47,292 bases of DNA from Candidatus Rokuibacteriota bacterium (GCA_016184365.1 JACPCW010000091.1:1-47292), one strand, 5' to 3'; counted from the first letter of the stretch, positions 15,021 through 23,514 are shown. Notes: generated by a model from the sequence alone, not told the origin. Numbers and translations: made by a program.

Positions 15021-16075
15021 GCGAAGTGACAGGCGACGCGCTGCCCGCCGACCTCGCGCAGCGCCGGCTCTTCCGCCGCGCAGACGTCCTGCGCGAGCGG
15101 GCAGCGCGTCCGGAACCGGCAGCCGGTCGGGACGTCCCGCGGATTCGGCGGCTCGCCCTCGAGCGAAAACGTGCGGCTCACGCGCGCCGCGCCGATCTTC
15201 GGCACCGCCGCGAGCAGCGACTGGGTGTAGGGATGGCGCGGATCCGCGAAGACGGCGGCCGTTTCGCCCAGCTCGACGATCCGGCCGAGATACATCACGG
15301 CCAGACGCTGGCACATCGTCCGCACGACGGCGAGGTCGTGCGAGATGAACAGATACGTCAGCGCGAACGTCTCGCGCATCGCGCGGAAGAGCTTCAGCAC
15401 GCTCGCCTGCACGGACACGTCGAGTCCTGACGTCGGCTCGTCGAGGATCACCAGCTTCGGATGCAGCGTCAGGATGCGCGCGAGCCCGACACGCCGCTGC
15501 TGGCCGCCGCTCAATTCGTGCGGATAGAGGTCGAGGTGCGCGTCCGGCAGGCCGACGGCGCGGAGGATCGCCTGCACCGCGGCGTCACGCTGCTTGCGGG
15601 AGAGCCGCGTGTGGATCTTCAACGGCTCGTGCAGGAGGCGCCGGACCTTCCATCGAGGATCGAGCGACGCGCCCGGATCCTGGTAGACGTACTGGAGATC
15701 ACGCGCCACCTTGCGCCGCTCGCGGGGCGGCAGATGGCCGATCTCGCGCCCGAGGAAACGGATCTCGCCCGCCGTCGGCGCGTGGATGCCGATGATGGTC
15801 TTCCCGAGCGTCGACTTGCCGCAGCCGCTCTCGCCGACCAGGCCGACCGTCTCGCCGGGCCACACGGCGAGCGAGATGCCGTCGACGGCGCGCACCGCGC
15901 CGATCTTCCGGCCGAACGCGCTTCTCACGGGAAAGTGGCGAGCGACGTCGACGATGTCGAGCAGCGGCGCGATTGTTCGTGCTGGGGGCCCCGAAATGGC
16001 CCCCAGACCCCCACCGCTCGGACGCGCCCCGGCAAAGCCGTGGCGCGCCTCGGGATCGCGACGCGACTCGTTCAT
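15017..16075 (-). CDS. Oligopeptide-type ABC transporter ATPase (OppF/DppF-like) with an in-frame repeat near its N-terminus
   Basis: A 352-residue ATPase: Walker A GESGCGKS (81-88), signature LSGGQQRRVGLARIL, Walker B LVILDEPTSGLD, H-loop FISHDLAVV, and the OppF C-terminal Cys-containing segment PTGCRFRTRCPLAQDVC. The ATG at 16075 overlaps the preceding gene's stop (ATGA), fixing the start. Residues about 8-32 (EARHGFAGARPSGGGLGAIS) are encoded by a dispersed palindromic repeat read in antisense, between the start codon and the first conserved strand (LLDIVDVARHFPV). It energises import of peptides or similar solutes. Confidence 0.92.
   Translation of the reverse strand: MNESRRDPEARHGFAGARPSGGGLGAISGPPARTIAPLLDIVDVARHFPVRSAFGRKIGAVRAVDGISLAVWPGETVGLVGESGCGKSTLGKTIIGIHAPTAGEIRFLGREIGHLPPRERRKVARDLQYVYQDPGASLDPRWKVRRLLHEPLKIHTRLSRKQRDAAVQAILRAVGLPDAHLDLYPHELSGGQQRRVGLARILTLHPKLVILDEPTSGLDVSVQASVLKLFRAMRETFALTYLFISHDLAVVRTMCQRLAVMYLGRIVELGETAAVFADPRHPYTQSLLAAVPKIGAARVSRTFSLEGEPPNPRDVPTGCRFRTRCPLAQDVCAAEEPALREVGGQRVACHFA
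15982..16055 (+). repeat. Palindromic dispersed repeat, copy 2 (inside the oppF-type gene)
   Basis: CTGGGGGCC, loop CCGAAAT, GGCCCCCAG (15982-16006), then a tail ACCCCCACCGCTCGGACG running into a second hairpin: CGCGCC (16023-16028), CGGC-AAA-GCCG, GGCGCG (16042-16047), then CCTCGGGATC. The tail matches the copy at 42655-42700 with few differences. Confidence 0.85.
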
Positions 16076-17115
16076 CGCGCGGCCGTCACCGGGTGATGGC
16101 ATTGCACGGTGTGTCCGGGCTCGACCGGCGAGAGCCCGGGTCGCGTCGCGCGGCACTCGGCCGTCGCGAAGTCGCAGCGCGGATGGAACCGGCAGCCCGA
16201 CGGGGGATCGATCAGGCTGGGCACTTCGCCGGGAATGTCGCGGATCTCGGCATCCGGGCTCGGCAGGCTCTCCAGCAGCTTGCGGGTATATGGATGCGCC
16301 GGCCGCTGGAAGAAGCTGTCGGTCGGCGCCGACTCCATCTCCTGTCCGGCGTACATGACGACGATGCGATCGCAGATCTCGTGCGCGGTGCCGAGATCGT
16401 GCGTCGTGAACAGCACGGACACGCCGCGGTCTCGCACCAGCGCCGCGAGCAGCTTGAGGATCTGCGCCTGGATGGTGACGTCGAGCGCGGTGGTCGGCTC
16501 GTCCGCGATGATCAGATCGGGCCGCGGCAGCAGCGCCATCGCGATCATCAGCCGCTGCCGCTGCCCGCCCGAGAATTCGTGCGGCAGCCGCGTCAGCGCG
16601 CGCTCCGGCTCGGGCATCTGGACGGCGCGCAGGATGTCGAGGACGGCGTCACGATCCGCGCGATAGCGAGCGCGGGGATAGCGCCGCAAGAGCGCCGGCC
16701 AGCGTCCACCGGCCGTTGCGCCGTCGGCGTCGCGGAGTCGCGGCGACTTCCACTTCATGAGGTCGAGCATCTGCGTGCCGACGGTGAACACGGGGTTGAA
16801 CGACGTGAACGGATCTTGAGGTATGAACGTGATCGCCTTGCCGCGCACGTGATCGTTCACGGCGCCGGCCGGCTCGCGGAGGAGGTCGCGGCCCTTGAAG
16901 AAGATCTCGCCGCCGCGGGTGTGCGCGGCCGGCGGGAGGATGCCGAGGATCGCGCGCGCGAGCGTCGTCTTGCCGCAGCCGCTCTCGCCGACGAGGCCGA
17001 CGACTTCGCCGGGCGCGATGTCGAGGTTGATGCGATCGAGCACGCGGGCGACGCCCTGGTCGGTGCCGAACTCCACTTCGAGGCCGCGGACGGACAGCAG
17101 CGGCGCGATTCTCAT
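16072..17115 (-). CDS. Oligopeptide-type ABC transporter ATPase (OppD/DppD-like)
   Basis: A 347-residue ATPase: Walker A GESGCGKT, Q-loop ITFIPQDPFTSFNPVFTVG, signature FSGGQRQRLMIAMAL, Walker B LIIADEPTTALDVTIQAQIL, H-loop FTTHDLGTA, and the OppD C-terminus PPSGCRFHPRCDFATAEC. A stretch of about 35 residues (RLRDADGATAGGRWPALLRR onward) between Q-loop and signature is longer than usual. The ATG at 17115 begins MRIAPLLSVRGLEVEFGT. It lies 61 nt after the permease gene and is coupled to the oppF-type gene by a 4-bp overlap. Confidence 0.92.
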   Translation of the reverse strand: MRIAPLLSVRGLEVEFGTDQGVARVLDRINLDIAPGEVVGLVGESGCGKTTLARAILGILPPAAHTRGGEIFFKGRDLLREPAGAVNDHVRGKAITFIPQDPFTSFNPVFTVGTQMLDLMKWKSPRLRDADGATAGGRWPALLRRYPRARYRADRDAVLDILRAVQMPEPERALTRLPHEFSGGQRQRLMIAMALLPRPDLIIADEPTTALDVTIQAQILKLLAALVRDRGVSVLFTTHDLGTAHEICDRIVVMYAGQEMESAPTDSFFQRPAHPYTRKLLESLPSPDAEIRDIPGEVPSLIDPPSGCRFHPRCDFATAECRATRPGLSPVEPGHTVQCHHPVTAAR

Positions 17116-17176
17116 AGACTCGCCTCGCACACGCTCCGCCTGCGGCTCCGCGCCGTGCTGCGGCTTCGCCCACCCA

Positions 17177-18040
17177 TCAGGCGGCGCGATGGCGACCGCG
17201 GCGCAGACGCGGATCGAGCACGTCGCGCAGGCCGTCGCCGAGCAGGTTGAAGCCCATCACGGTCAGGAAGATCGCGAGACCGGGCGCCGCGGCGTACCAC
17301 CAGGCGTTCGGGAGGAATTCGCGCGACTCCGCGATCGTCCGTCCCCACTCCGGCGTCGGCGGCGGCGGGCCGAGGCCGAGGAAGCCGAGCGCCGCCGCGG
17401 TGAGGATCGTGAACCCCATGCCGATGGACGCGCGCACGATGATCGGCGACGCGATGTTCGGCAGCACGTGCAGCACGACGAGCCGCCACGGCGACGCGCC
17501 GAGCGCCTGCGTCGATTCGATGAAGACTTCCTTTTCCAGCGTGCGCGACTCCGCGTAGACGATCCGCGCGAACCACGGCCAGTACGTGACCGAGAGCGCG
17601 AGGATGACGTTCGGCAGCGACGGGCCGAGCGTCTGCGCGATGGCGATCGCGAGCACGACCTGCGGCACCGCGAGAAAGACGTCGGACACGCGCATCAACG
17701 CATCGCTGACCCAGTTGTGGTAGTACCCGGCGACGAGCCCGAGCGGCACGCCGATGACGAGCGACGCGCCGACCGCGATGACGCCGATCAGGATGGTGAT
17801 GCGCGCGCCGAAGAGCAGGCGGCTGTACATGTCGCTGCCCATCCGATCCGTCCCGAGCCAGTGCTCGGCGCTGGGCGCGCGCAGCCGCTCGGCCGGATGG
17901 AGCTCGTAGACGTCGTCCGGATGCGTCGCGAGCAGCGGCGCGAAGACCGCCGAGAACACGAGACCGAGGATCAGCACGAGACCGACGAGGGCCGCGCGAT
18001 CGCGCGCGAGCCGGGACACCACGAACCACAGCGCGCTCAT
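17177..18040 (-). CDS. Oligopeptide-type ABC transporter permease (OppC/DppC-like)
   Basis: A 287-residue inner-membrane permease: first membrane segment LVGLVLILGLVFSAVFAPLL, the HWLGTDRMGSDMYSRLLFGAR motif of DppC proteins, and the EAA-type ATPase contact loop ESTQALGASPWRLVVLHVLP. Further segments reach PGLAIFLTVMGFNLLGDGLRD. No DppB-type permease or solute-binding protein gene is adjacent; the next upstream gene is a hydrolase. Orphan DppB-type and solute-binding genes occur at 28183-30853 on the same strand, which could complete the transporter. Confidence 0.9.
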   Translation of the reverse strand: MSALWFVVSRLARDRAALVGLVLILGLVFSAVFAPLLATHPDDVYELHPAERLRAPSAEHWLGTDRMGSDMYSRLLFGARITILIGVIAVGASLVIGVPLGLVAGYYHNWVSDALMRVSDVFLAVPQVVLAIAIAQTLGPSLPNVILALSVTYWPWFARIVYAESRTLEKEVFIESTQALGASPWRLVVLHVLPNIASPIIVRASIGMGFTILTAAALGFLGLGPPPPTPEWGRTIAESREFLPNAWWYAAAPGLAIFLTVMGFNLLGDGLRDVLDPRLRRGRHRAA

Positions 18041-18068
18041 CGGCGCATCGTACTCGACAGCCGACGCG

Positions 18069-18980
18069 CTATGCGATGCCCCGGTCGGCGAGGAACTTGA
18101 GCATCGCGGCCCGGCATTCGTCGGGCTTCTGGATCTGCAGGAGATGGCCGGTGCCGGGAATCGCGTCGTACGAGTAGCCGCCTTCCTCGGCGAGCGCGCG
18201 GTTCGCGAACGCCGGCGCCGGCGCGCCCTTCGCGTCGGGATCGGCGGCGATCAGCTTCACCGGGCCGCCGTAGTCGTTGGAGCGCGGCCACAGGTTGAGC
18301 GTCATCGCCTGCAGGTAGATCGACGCCTCCAGCTCGCGCGGGCACGCGAGGACATAGCCGCCGTCCTCTTCGCGGAGCACGGCGCGCGCCATGAGCTCGT
18401 GCGCGCCGGGCACCCAGTTGCTGTGCGCGCGCGTCTCGGCGTACTGCCGGGCGAGCGCCGATGGATCTGCGAAGGCGTCCGGGCGCTGCATGGCCCAGTC
18501 CGCGAGGCGATGCTCGAACACGTCCATCGCCTCGTACCAGGCATGCCCCCGCGGCGGCACGGTCGGCGGATCGAACAGGATGAGCGCGTCCCACGGAAAT
18601 CCGATCTCGATGGCGTGCTTCATCGCCGTGCGCGCCGACATCGAATGGAAGACGCCGACACTGCGCCGGCGGCCGAACTGCGCGGCCACCGCACGGACGA
18701 CACGCTCGAGATCGAGCGTCATCTGCGCATACGTGTGGCCGTCGCGGCCGGACGTCGCGAGCGGGTTCTGCCCGTGATTGCGGACGTCGAAGACGACGAG
18801 CTCGAAGCGGTCGGCGAGCGGGCCCCAGAACGGGTAGTAGCCGTCGATCGCGAAGCCGTTGCCGTTCGACAGGAACAGGCGCAGGGCGTCGGGCCGCGCG
18901 TAGCGGCGAAGACGGATGATGGCGCCGTCGCCGGCGACGACGTCGGCGGTGTCGTGCGGGGTCGGAATGTGGAACGTCAC
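18069..18980 (-). CDS. Alpha/beta hydrolase
   Basis: A 303-residue alpha/beta hydrolase: oxyanion region LRLFLSNGNGFAIDGYYPFW, FDVRNHGQNPL, nucleophile elbow SVGVFHSMSARTAMKHA (Ser in F-H-S-M-S), acid VKLIAADPDAKG and catalytic His in IPGTGHLLQIQKP. It should be a cytoplasmic esterase, lipase or C-C hydrolase. The GTG start at 18980 (VTFHIPTPHD) is preceded by a well-formed promoter whose -10 lies only 8 nt away, with no Shine-Dalgarno. It is divergent from the acyl-CoA dehydrogenase gene. Confidence 0.82.
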   Translation of the reverse strand: MTFHIPTPHDTADVVAGDGAIIRLRRYARPDALRLFLSNGNGFAIDGYYPFWGPLADRFELVVFDVRNHGQNPLATSGRDGHTYAQMTLDLERVVRAVAAQFGRRRSVGVFHSMSARTAMKHAIEIGFPWDALILFDPPTVPPRGHAWYEAMDVFEHRLADWAMQRPDAFADPSALARQYAETRAHSNWVPGAHELMARAVLREEDGGYVLACPRELEASIYLQAMTLNLWPRSNDYGGPVKLIAADPDAKGAPAPAFANRALAEEGGYSYDAIPGTGHLLQIQKPDECRAAMLKFLADRGIA

Positions 18981-18988
18981 GCGGCCGG

Positions 18989-19018
18989 ACTCTACAGACC
19001 GCGCAAGTCGAGTGTCAA
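18989..19018 (-). promoter_or_regulatory. Promoter of the alpha/beta hydrolase
   Basis: On the minus strand, TTGACA (19018-19013), an 18-nt spacer and TAGAGT (18994-18989) precede the GTG at 18980 by 8 nt. The -35 matches the consensus exactly. The transcript should be leaderless or nearly so. Confidence 0.6.
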
Positions 19019-19032
19019 ATCCGCGGTCGGCA

Positions 19033-19038
19033 TAGAAT
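19033..19038 (+). promoter_or_regulatory. -10 box of the acyl-CoA dehydrogenase gene
   Basis: TAGAAT (19033-19038) ends 6 nt before the GTG start at 19045, with no Shine-Dalgarno between. No convincing -35 lies 17 nt upstream. It shares the intergenic region with the divergent hydrolase promoter. Confidence 0.45.
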
Positions 19039-19044
19039 CGCCGC

Positions 19045-20193
19045 GTGCCTGACGTTCTGCTGAGCCCCGCGCACGAAGACCTGCGCCGCCGTGTCCGCGA
19101 CGTCCGCGACCGCGAGATGGTCCCGTTCATCGCGCGGCGCGGCTGGGATCGCGCGCTGTCCGCCGGCGAGCTGAAGGCGCTGCTCCGCATGACGCAGCCC
19201 GTCGGGTACCCGAGCGCCGTCGTGCCGAAGGACGACGGCGGCGCGGGGCTCGATTACCTGTCGCTCGGCGTGCTCGTCGAAGAGCTCGCGCCGGTGCTCG
19301 GGTTCGTCGCCGCGCACGTCGTGCCGCGGCAGATCGCGATGCTCGGCTCGCCGGCGCAGAAGCGGCGCTACCTGCCGGCGCTGCTGTCCGTCGAACATCT
19401 CAGCACCACCGCGATCACCGAGCCCGGCGTCGGCTCCGACGCCGGGGCGATCGCCATGACGGCGCGACGCGCGGGCGATCGCTACGTGCTGGACGGCACG
19501 AAGGCGTGGCTGACGATCGGCACGCTCGCGGAGGTCGTCACGGTGCTGGTATCGACCGATCCCGCGCGCGGATCGCGCGGGCTGTCGCGGATCATCGTCG
19601 ACATGGACCACGCGCGGCTCGCGTCGACGACCTACACCACGCTCGGCGACCGCCTGCTGCCGTTCGCGGAGGTCACGTTCTCCGGGTACGAAGTGCCCGT
19701 GGAGAACCGCCTGGGCGAGGAAGGCGAAGGCCTGCGCATGACGCTGCGGGCGATCCAGGCGTCCCGCGCGTCGATGGCGTCGCACGCCGTGGGTCTCGCG
19801 CAGGCCGCCGTCGACGCGGCCATCGCCTATGCGAAGGAGCGGCAGCAGTTCGGTAAACCGATCGGCAGCTTCCAGCTCGTGCAGGGCTCGATCGCCGACA
19901 TGATCGCCGAGACCGAAGCGGCGCGGCTGCTCGCCAATCGCGTGTGGACGCTGCTCGATCGCGGCGAGGAGTGCGCGCGCGAAGCGTCGATCGCGAAGTT
20001 CTACGCGACGGAAGCGGCCGTGCGCGTGACGTCGAAGGCCATCCAGGTGCACGGCGCGTACGGCGTGTCCGATCGTTATCCCGTCGAGCGGCTGTTCCGC
20101 GACGCGCGGATGCTGACCTTCCCCGACGGCACGTCCGAGGTGCATCGCCTGCTCGTCGGACGCGCGGCGCTCGGGCTCGACGCGTTCCGCTGA
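19045..20193 (+). CDS. Acyl-CoA dehydrogenase
   Basis: A 382-residue acyl-CoA dehydrogenase with the N-terminal helical domain, the FAD-binding strand TTAITEPGVGSDAGAIAM, KAWLTIGTLAEVVTVLV, and the C-terminal helices ERQQFGKPIGSFQLVQG, IQVHGAYGVSDRYPVERLFRDAR and the terminal GTSEVHRLL motif that contacts FAD. It oxidises an acyl-CoA to the enoyl-CoA using electron-transfer flavoprotein. The GTG start is 6 nt after a -10 box. It begins a plus-strand run with an LLM oxidoreductase and a cupin, 16 nt before the former, suggesting one operon. Confidence 0.92.
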   Translation: MPDVLLSPAHEDLRRRVRDVRDREMVPFIARRGWDRALSAGELKALLRMTQPVGYPSAVVPKDDGGAGLDYLSLGVLVEELAPVLGFVAAHVVPRQIAMLGSPAQKRRYLPALLSVEHLSTTAITEPGVGSDAGAIAMTARRAGDRYVLDGTKAWLTIGTLAEVVTVLVSTDPARGSRGLSRIIVDMDHARLASTTYTTLGDRLLPFAEVTFSGYEVPVENRLGEEGEGLRMTLRAIQASRASMASHAVGLAQAAVDAAIAYAKERQQFGKPIGSFQLVQGSIADMIAETEAARLLANRVWTLLDRGEECAREASIAKFYATEAAVRVTSKAIQVHGAYGVSDRYPVERLFRDARMLTFPDGTSEVHRLLVGRAALGLDAFR

Positions 20194-20209
20194 GCCGCAG
20201 GAGGTCCAC

Positions 20210-21220
20210 ATGAAATTCGGACTCTACAGCTCGATCGCGAACCCGCCGCGCGGCGAGCATCTCGACCGCGCGATCGACGAGACCATCGCCGAAGCGCAGC
20301 TCGCGGAATCTTGTGGTTTCGATTCGTGCTTCTTCGGCGAGCACCACCAGGACAAGGACGGCTTCCTGCCGTCGCCGCTGATCGTCGCAACGGCGGTCGC
20401 GGCGAAGACCCGCACGCTGCGGGTGGGCACGTCGGTGATCCTGCTGCCGCTGCATCATCCGGTGCGCGTGGCCGAGGACGTCATCACGCTGGATCTCGTA
20501 TCGAAGGGCCGCGTGATTCTCGGCGTCGGCATCGGCTATCAGCCGGCGGACTTCCGCGCGTTCGCGGTGCCGATGGAGGACCGACTGGCGCGGTTCGAGG
20601 AAGGCGTCGAGGTAATTCGTAAGTCCTGGACCGGCGAGCCGTTCGCATTCCGCGGCAAGCACTACACGCTCGAAGACGTGCGGATCACGCCGCGTCCCTA
20701 TCAGCGACCGGGTCCGCCACTGTGGATCGGCGGGAGCATCGCCGCCGCCGCGCGGCGTGCCGGTCGCATCGCCGACGGGTTCGTGGGAACGCCGAGCACG
20801 TCGATGGCGAACGCGAAGAGCCTGATCGACGCGTATACGGCATCGGCGCGCGAGGCCGGGCGGCCGCCGTACATCGTGCAGATGCGTGACGCGTGGGTCG
20901 CGCAGACGCGTGCGGAAGCGGACGCGGTGTACGGGCCGGAAGTGATGGCGGCGTACCGCTACTACTGGGAGAACCGCCTCGCCGAGTTCCGCAATCTCCC
21001 GGCCCATGCGGAGTTCAGCCTGAAGACGCTGGCGCCGGATCGGCTGATCCTCGGCGATCCCGAGACGTGCGTGCGTGAGTTCCAGCGCTGGCGCGAGCTG
21101 ACGGGCGCCGAGTATTTTCTGCTGCGCCTCCGCCATGCGCATTCGGGCGGGCCGCCGCACGCGAAGATCATGGACGCGATCCGCCTCTTCGGCGATCGCG
21201 TGCTGCCCTATTGCAAGTGA
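20210..21220 (+). CDS. LLM class flavin-dependent oxidoreductase
   Basis: A 336-residue luciferase-like protein: MKFGLYSSIANPPRG, SCGFDSCFFGEHHQ, TLRVGTSVILLPLHHPVRVA, DLVSKGRVILGVGIGYQPAD, PLWIGGSIAAAARRAGR. It differs from the other LLM gene at 5013-6080 but has the same fold and an FMN/F420 dependence by family. AGGAGG 6 nt before the ATG gives a good Shine-Dalgarno. It is close behind the acyl-CoA dehydrogenase and 19 nt before a cupin, so the three likely work on one substrate. Confidence 0.9.
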   Translation: MKFGLYSSIANPPRGEHLDRAIDETIAEAQLAESCGFDSCFFGEHHQDKDGFLPSPLIVATAVAAKTRTLRVGTSVILLPLHHPVRVAEDVITLDLVSKGRVILGVGIGYQPADFRAFAVPMEDRLARFEEGVEVIRKSWTGEPFAFRGKHYTLEDVRITPRPYQRPGPPLWIGGSIAAAARRAGRIADGFVGTPSTSMANAKSLIDAYTASAREAGRPPYIVQMRDAWVAQTRAEADAVYGPEVMAAYRYYWENRLAEFRNLPAHAEFSLKTLAPDRLILGDPETCVREFQRWRELTGAEYFLLRLRHAHSGGPPHAKIMDAIRLFGDRVLPYCK

Positions 21221-21239
21221 GCGTGAAAGAGGACGAGTG

Positions 21240-21611
21240 ATGCCGAAGATCTGGCGGGTCTACAGCGGTCCGGATGGCAAGTCGCACATCGCCGAGCTGC
21301 CGCTCGCGATGAAACCGTTCGTCGACACGGAAGGCGCGCACGGCGAGACGACGGCGATGCAGTCGGTGAGTGGCCTCGCGTTTCGCGTGTCGCCGCCCGG
21401 CTACGTGCTCGACTGGCACTGCGCGCCGCGGCGGCAGTATTCGATCTCGCTGTCGGGGCAGGCGGAGATCGAGGTGGGCGACGGCACCGTGGCGCGCGTC
21501 GGGCCCGGCGACGTCGTGCTGGCGGAAGACCGGACCGGCCAGGGCCACATCACGCGTGTCGTCGGCGATCAGCCGCGCTTCTACGCGATCGTGCCGCTCA
21601 AGGACGACTGA
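21240..21611 (+). CDS. Cupin-domain protein
   Basis: A 123-residue single-cupin protein: SGLAFRVSPPGYVLDWHCAP is the first motif (metal-type His), RRQYSISLSGQAEIEVGDGT the central strands, and RVGPGDVVLAEDRTGQGHIT the second motif with its His. It likely binds a metal and an organic acid, as an isomerase, decarboxylase, dioxygenase or sensor. It is the third gene of the acyl-CoA dehydrogenase group and starts within the spacing of a normal operon. Confidence 0.82.
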   Translation: MPKIWRVYSGPDGKSHIAELPLAMKPFVDTEGAHGETTAMQSVSGLAFRVSPPGYVLDWHCAPRRQYSISLSGQAEIEVGDGTVARVGPGDVVLAEDRTGQGHITRVVGDQPRFYAIVPLKDD

Positions 21612-21614
21612 CGT

Positions 21615-21643
21615 TTGTTGTTGATGCATTACCGTGGTAATTA
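21615..21643 (+). promoter_or_regulatory. Promoter of a leaderless VapBC operon
   Basis: TTGTTG (21615-21620), 17-nt spacer, TAATTA (21638-21643), then 6 nt and the ATG at 21650. The AT-rich stretch stands out from the surrounding GC-rich DNA. There is no room for a Shine-Dalgarno. Confidence 0.5.
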
Positions 21644-21649
21644 GACTCC

Positions 21650-21916
21650 ATGGCCGCCATCGCACAGTCGAAGCTGACGGCGCAGGGGCAGGTGTCCGTG
21701 CCGGCCGAAGTGCGGCGACGGCTCGGCGTCGGTCCGGGCGGCGTGCTCGAGTGGGACGACGAGGACGGACACATCGTCGTCCGCCGGGCGGGACGCCATT
21801 CGTCGGAAGACGTTCGTCGCGCCCTGTTCCCGAAACGCGCACCGAAACGCCGAACGATCGAGCAGCTGAAAGCTGGAGTCCGACGCTACATCCGTCAACG
21901 GCATGCGAGCCGTTGA
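21650..21916 (+). CDS. AbrB/SpoVT-type antitoxin
   Basis: An 88-residue swapped-hairpin (AbrB/MazE/VapB) protein: SKLTAQGQVSVPAEVRRRLG, VGPGGVLEWDDEDGHIVVRR, and a basic C-terminal half (KRAPKRRTIEQLKAGVRRYI) that should wrap the toxin. It precedes a PIN toxin and overlaps it by 14 nt. The short AT-rich promoter and leaderless start suggest autoregulated transcription. Confidence 0.85.
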   Translation: MAAIAQSKLTAQGQVSVPAEVRRRLGVGPGGVLEWDDEDGHIVVRRAGRHSSEDVRRALFPKRAPKRRTIEQLKAGVRRYIRQRHASR

Positions 21917-22283
21917 CACCAACGTTCTCGTTCGGCTCCTCACCGGGGACGACCCGAATCAGACGGCCGCGGCCGAGTCGTTCGTCGCTCCGGGCGCGTG
22001 GGTCAGTCATCTCGTGCTCGCCGAGACCACCTGGGTGCTCAGCGCGGTGTACCGAGTCGGTCCGGCCGCCATCGCTACCGCGGTCGACATGCTCCTGAAC
22101 CACGAGGCGCTCACCCTGCAGGACGCCGATGTCGCACGTGCCGCGCTGCAGCAGTACCGCGCGACGTCGGGCATGAGCTTTTCGGACTGCCTGGTACTCG
22201 AAGTCGCCCGCAAGAACGGTCATCTGCCGCTCGGCACATTCGATCGGCAGCTCGCCCGGCTGGACGGCGCGCAGAGGCTCTGA
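21903..22283 (+). CDS. PIN-domain toxin, VapC family
   Basis: A 126-residue PIN ribonuclease: MRAVDTNVLVRLLTGDDPNQ carries the first Asp, HLVLAETTWVLSAVY the Glu, FSDCLVLEVARKNG the third acidic residue and LGTFDRQLARL the fourth. It is the toxin partner of the AbrB-type antitoxin at 21650 and is translationally coupled by a 14-nt overlap. It likely cleaves a structured RNA when antitoxin is degraded. It is distinct in sequence from the other two PIN toxins in this window. Confidence 0.9.
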   Translation: MRAVDTNVLVRLLTGDDPNQTAAAESFVAPGAWVSHLVLAETTWVLSAVYRVGPAAIATAVDMLLNHEALTLQDADVARAALQQYRATSGMSFSDCLVLEVARKNGHLPLGTFDRQLARLDGAQRL

Positions 22284-22333
22284 CCGAACGCTGCTGCTCG
22301 CAGCCATGTGAGAGCGGCGCAACAGAGGTGTCC

Positions 22334-22732
22334 ATGTTCAAGAGAATCGACCACGTCGAGATCGTCACGGACCAGCCGGAGCGAACCGTCGAGTTCTATA
22401 CGGAGGTGCTCGGGTTCACGGTGAAGTCCCGCGACCGCATCGACCCCGCAGCGCCGGGTGTGTCGCTGGATCTCGTATACCTGGAGCTGGGCGGCACGGT
22501 CGTCGAGCTCATGACGTATCACGGCATGGCGCTCGACCGCCCGCCCGCGAAGGAACATCTCGGGTACCGCATCATGGCGCTCGAGGTCGACGACATGCGC
22601 ACGGCCGTCGACTATCTCGGGGCGAAGGGCGTCGACGTCGTCTGGGGCCCGAAGATCCGCGAGAAGTACGCGAGGGCGGAAATCCGGGACCCCGACGGCA
22701 ATCACATCGAGCTGCGGCAATGGATCCGCTGA
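22334..22732 (+). CDS. VOC-family protein (glyoxalase-like)
   Basis: A 132-residue VOC protein: IDHVEIVTDQPERTVEFYTE (His ligand), ELGGTVVELMTYHGM, GYRIMALEVDDMRTAVDYLG and IRDPDGNHIELRQWIR (terminal Glu ligand). It may act as a lactoylglutathione lyase-like, epimerase or dioxygenase enzyme. AGAGGTG about 6 nt before the ATG is a good Shine-Dalgarno. It overlaps the following SDR by 13 nt, so they form a coupled pair. Confidence 0.85.
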   Translation: MFKRIDHVEIVTDQPERTVEFYTEVLGFTVKSRDRIDPAAPGVSLDLVYLELGGTVVELMTYHGMALDRPPAKEHLGYRIMALEVDDMRTAVDYLGAKGVDVVWGPKIREKYARAEIRDPDGNHIELRQWIR

Positions 22733-23514
22733 CGGCGCTCGATTTCGCCGACCGCGTCGTCGTCGTGACGGGCGCCGCGGCCGGGATCGGCTTCGGAATC
22801 GCGTCGGCGTTCCACCAGGCGGGTGCGCGCGTCGCGCTCGGCGATGTTCGCGCGGAGGCGCTCGATGCGGCGGCGAAGCGGCTCGGTGATCGTGTCTTCG
22901 CGCACGCGGTCGACGTGCGCGACAGGAAATCGGTGGATGCTTTCGTCGCGGCGGCGGAGCGCGCATTCGGTCCGATCACCGTCGCGGTCGCCAACGCGGG
23001 GATCTATCCGAACGCCGCCGTCGTCGACATGACGGTCGAGGAATGGGACCGCGTGATGGAGACGAACCTGCGCGGCGTGTTCCTGACGTGTCGCGCCGCT
23101 GCGCGAAGCATGATGGCGCGCAAGGCCGGCGGCAAGATCGTCACGATCGCGTCGGGCGCGGCGTCGAGCGGCCGGCGCGGCGCGGCGCACTACTGCGCGT
23201 CGAAGGCGGGTGTCGTGATGTTCACGAAGGTGCTGGCGATGGAGCTCGGCGAGCATCGGATCAACGTGAACTGCATCGCGCCCGGCCTCGTGACCGTGGA
23301 GCGCGGCGCCGAGCACATCTCCGAGGAGTACACGCGGTCGCTGACGAGCACGATCCCGCTGGGCCGCGCGGGCACCCCGGAGGACATCGCACGCGCCGCG
23401 CTCTTCCTGGCGTCACCGCTGGCGGAGTGGATGACGGGCGACGTGGTGGCGGTGGACGGCGGCTCGTCGACCGGGCGGACGTACCTGCCGTTCAGCACGC
23501 CGCCGTCGCGGTGA
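22720..23514 (+). CDS. Short-chain dehydrogenase/reductase
   Basis: A 264-residue classical SDR with all key motifs: TGAAAGIGFGIASAF (cofactor loop), ALGDVRAEALDAAAKRL (Asp after beta2, suggesting NAD preference), NAGIYPNAA, TIASGAAS with catalytic Ser, YCASKAGVVMF with Tyr-x-x-x-Lys and IAPGLVTVERG. It reduces or oxidises an alcohol/ketone substrate, likely shared with the VOC protein. It overlaps the gene before (13 nt) and the HicA-like gene after (4 nt), giving a compact translation-coupled set. Confidence 0.92.
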   Translation: MDPLTALDFADRVVVVTGAAAGIGFGIASAFHQAGARVALGDVRAEALDAAAKRLGDRVFAHAVDVRDRKSVDAFVAAAERAFGPITVAVANAGIYPNAAVVDMTVEEWDRVMETNLRGVFLTCRAAARSMMARKAGGKIVTIASGAASSGRRGAAHYCASKAGVVMFTKVLAMELGEHRINVNCIAPGLVTVERGAEHISEEYTRSLTSTIPLGRAGTPEDIARAALFLASPLAEWMTGDVVAVDGGSSTGRTYLPFSTPPSR

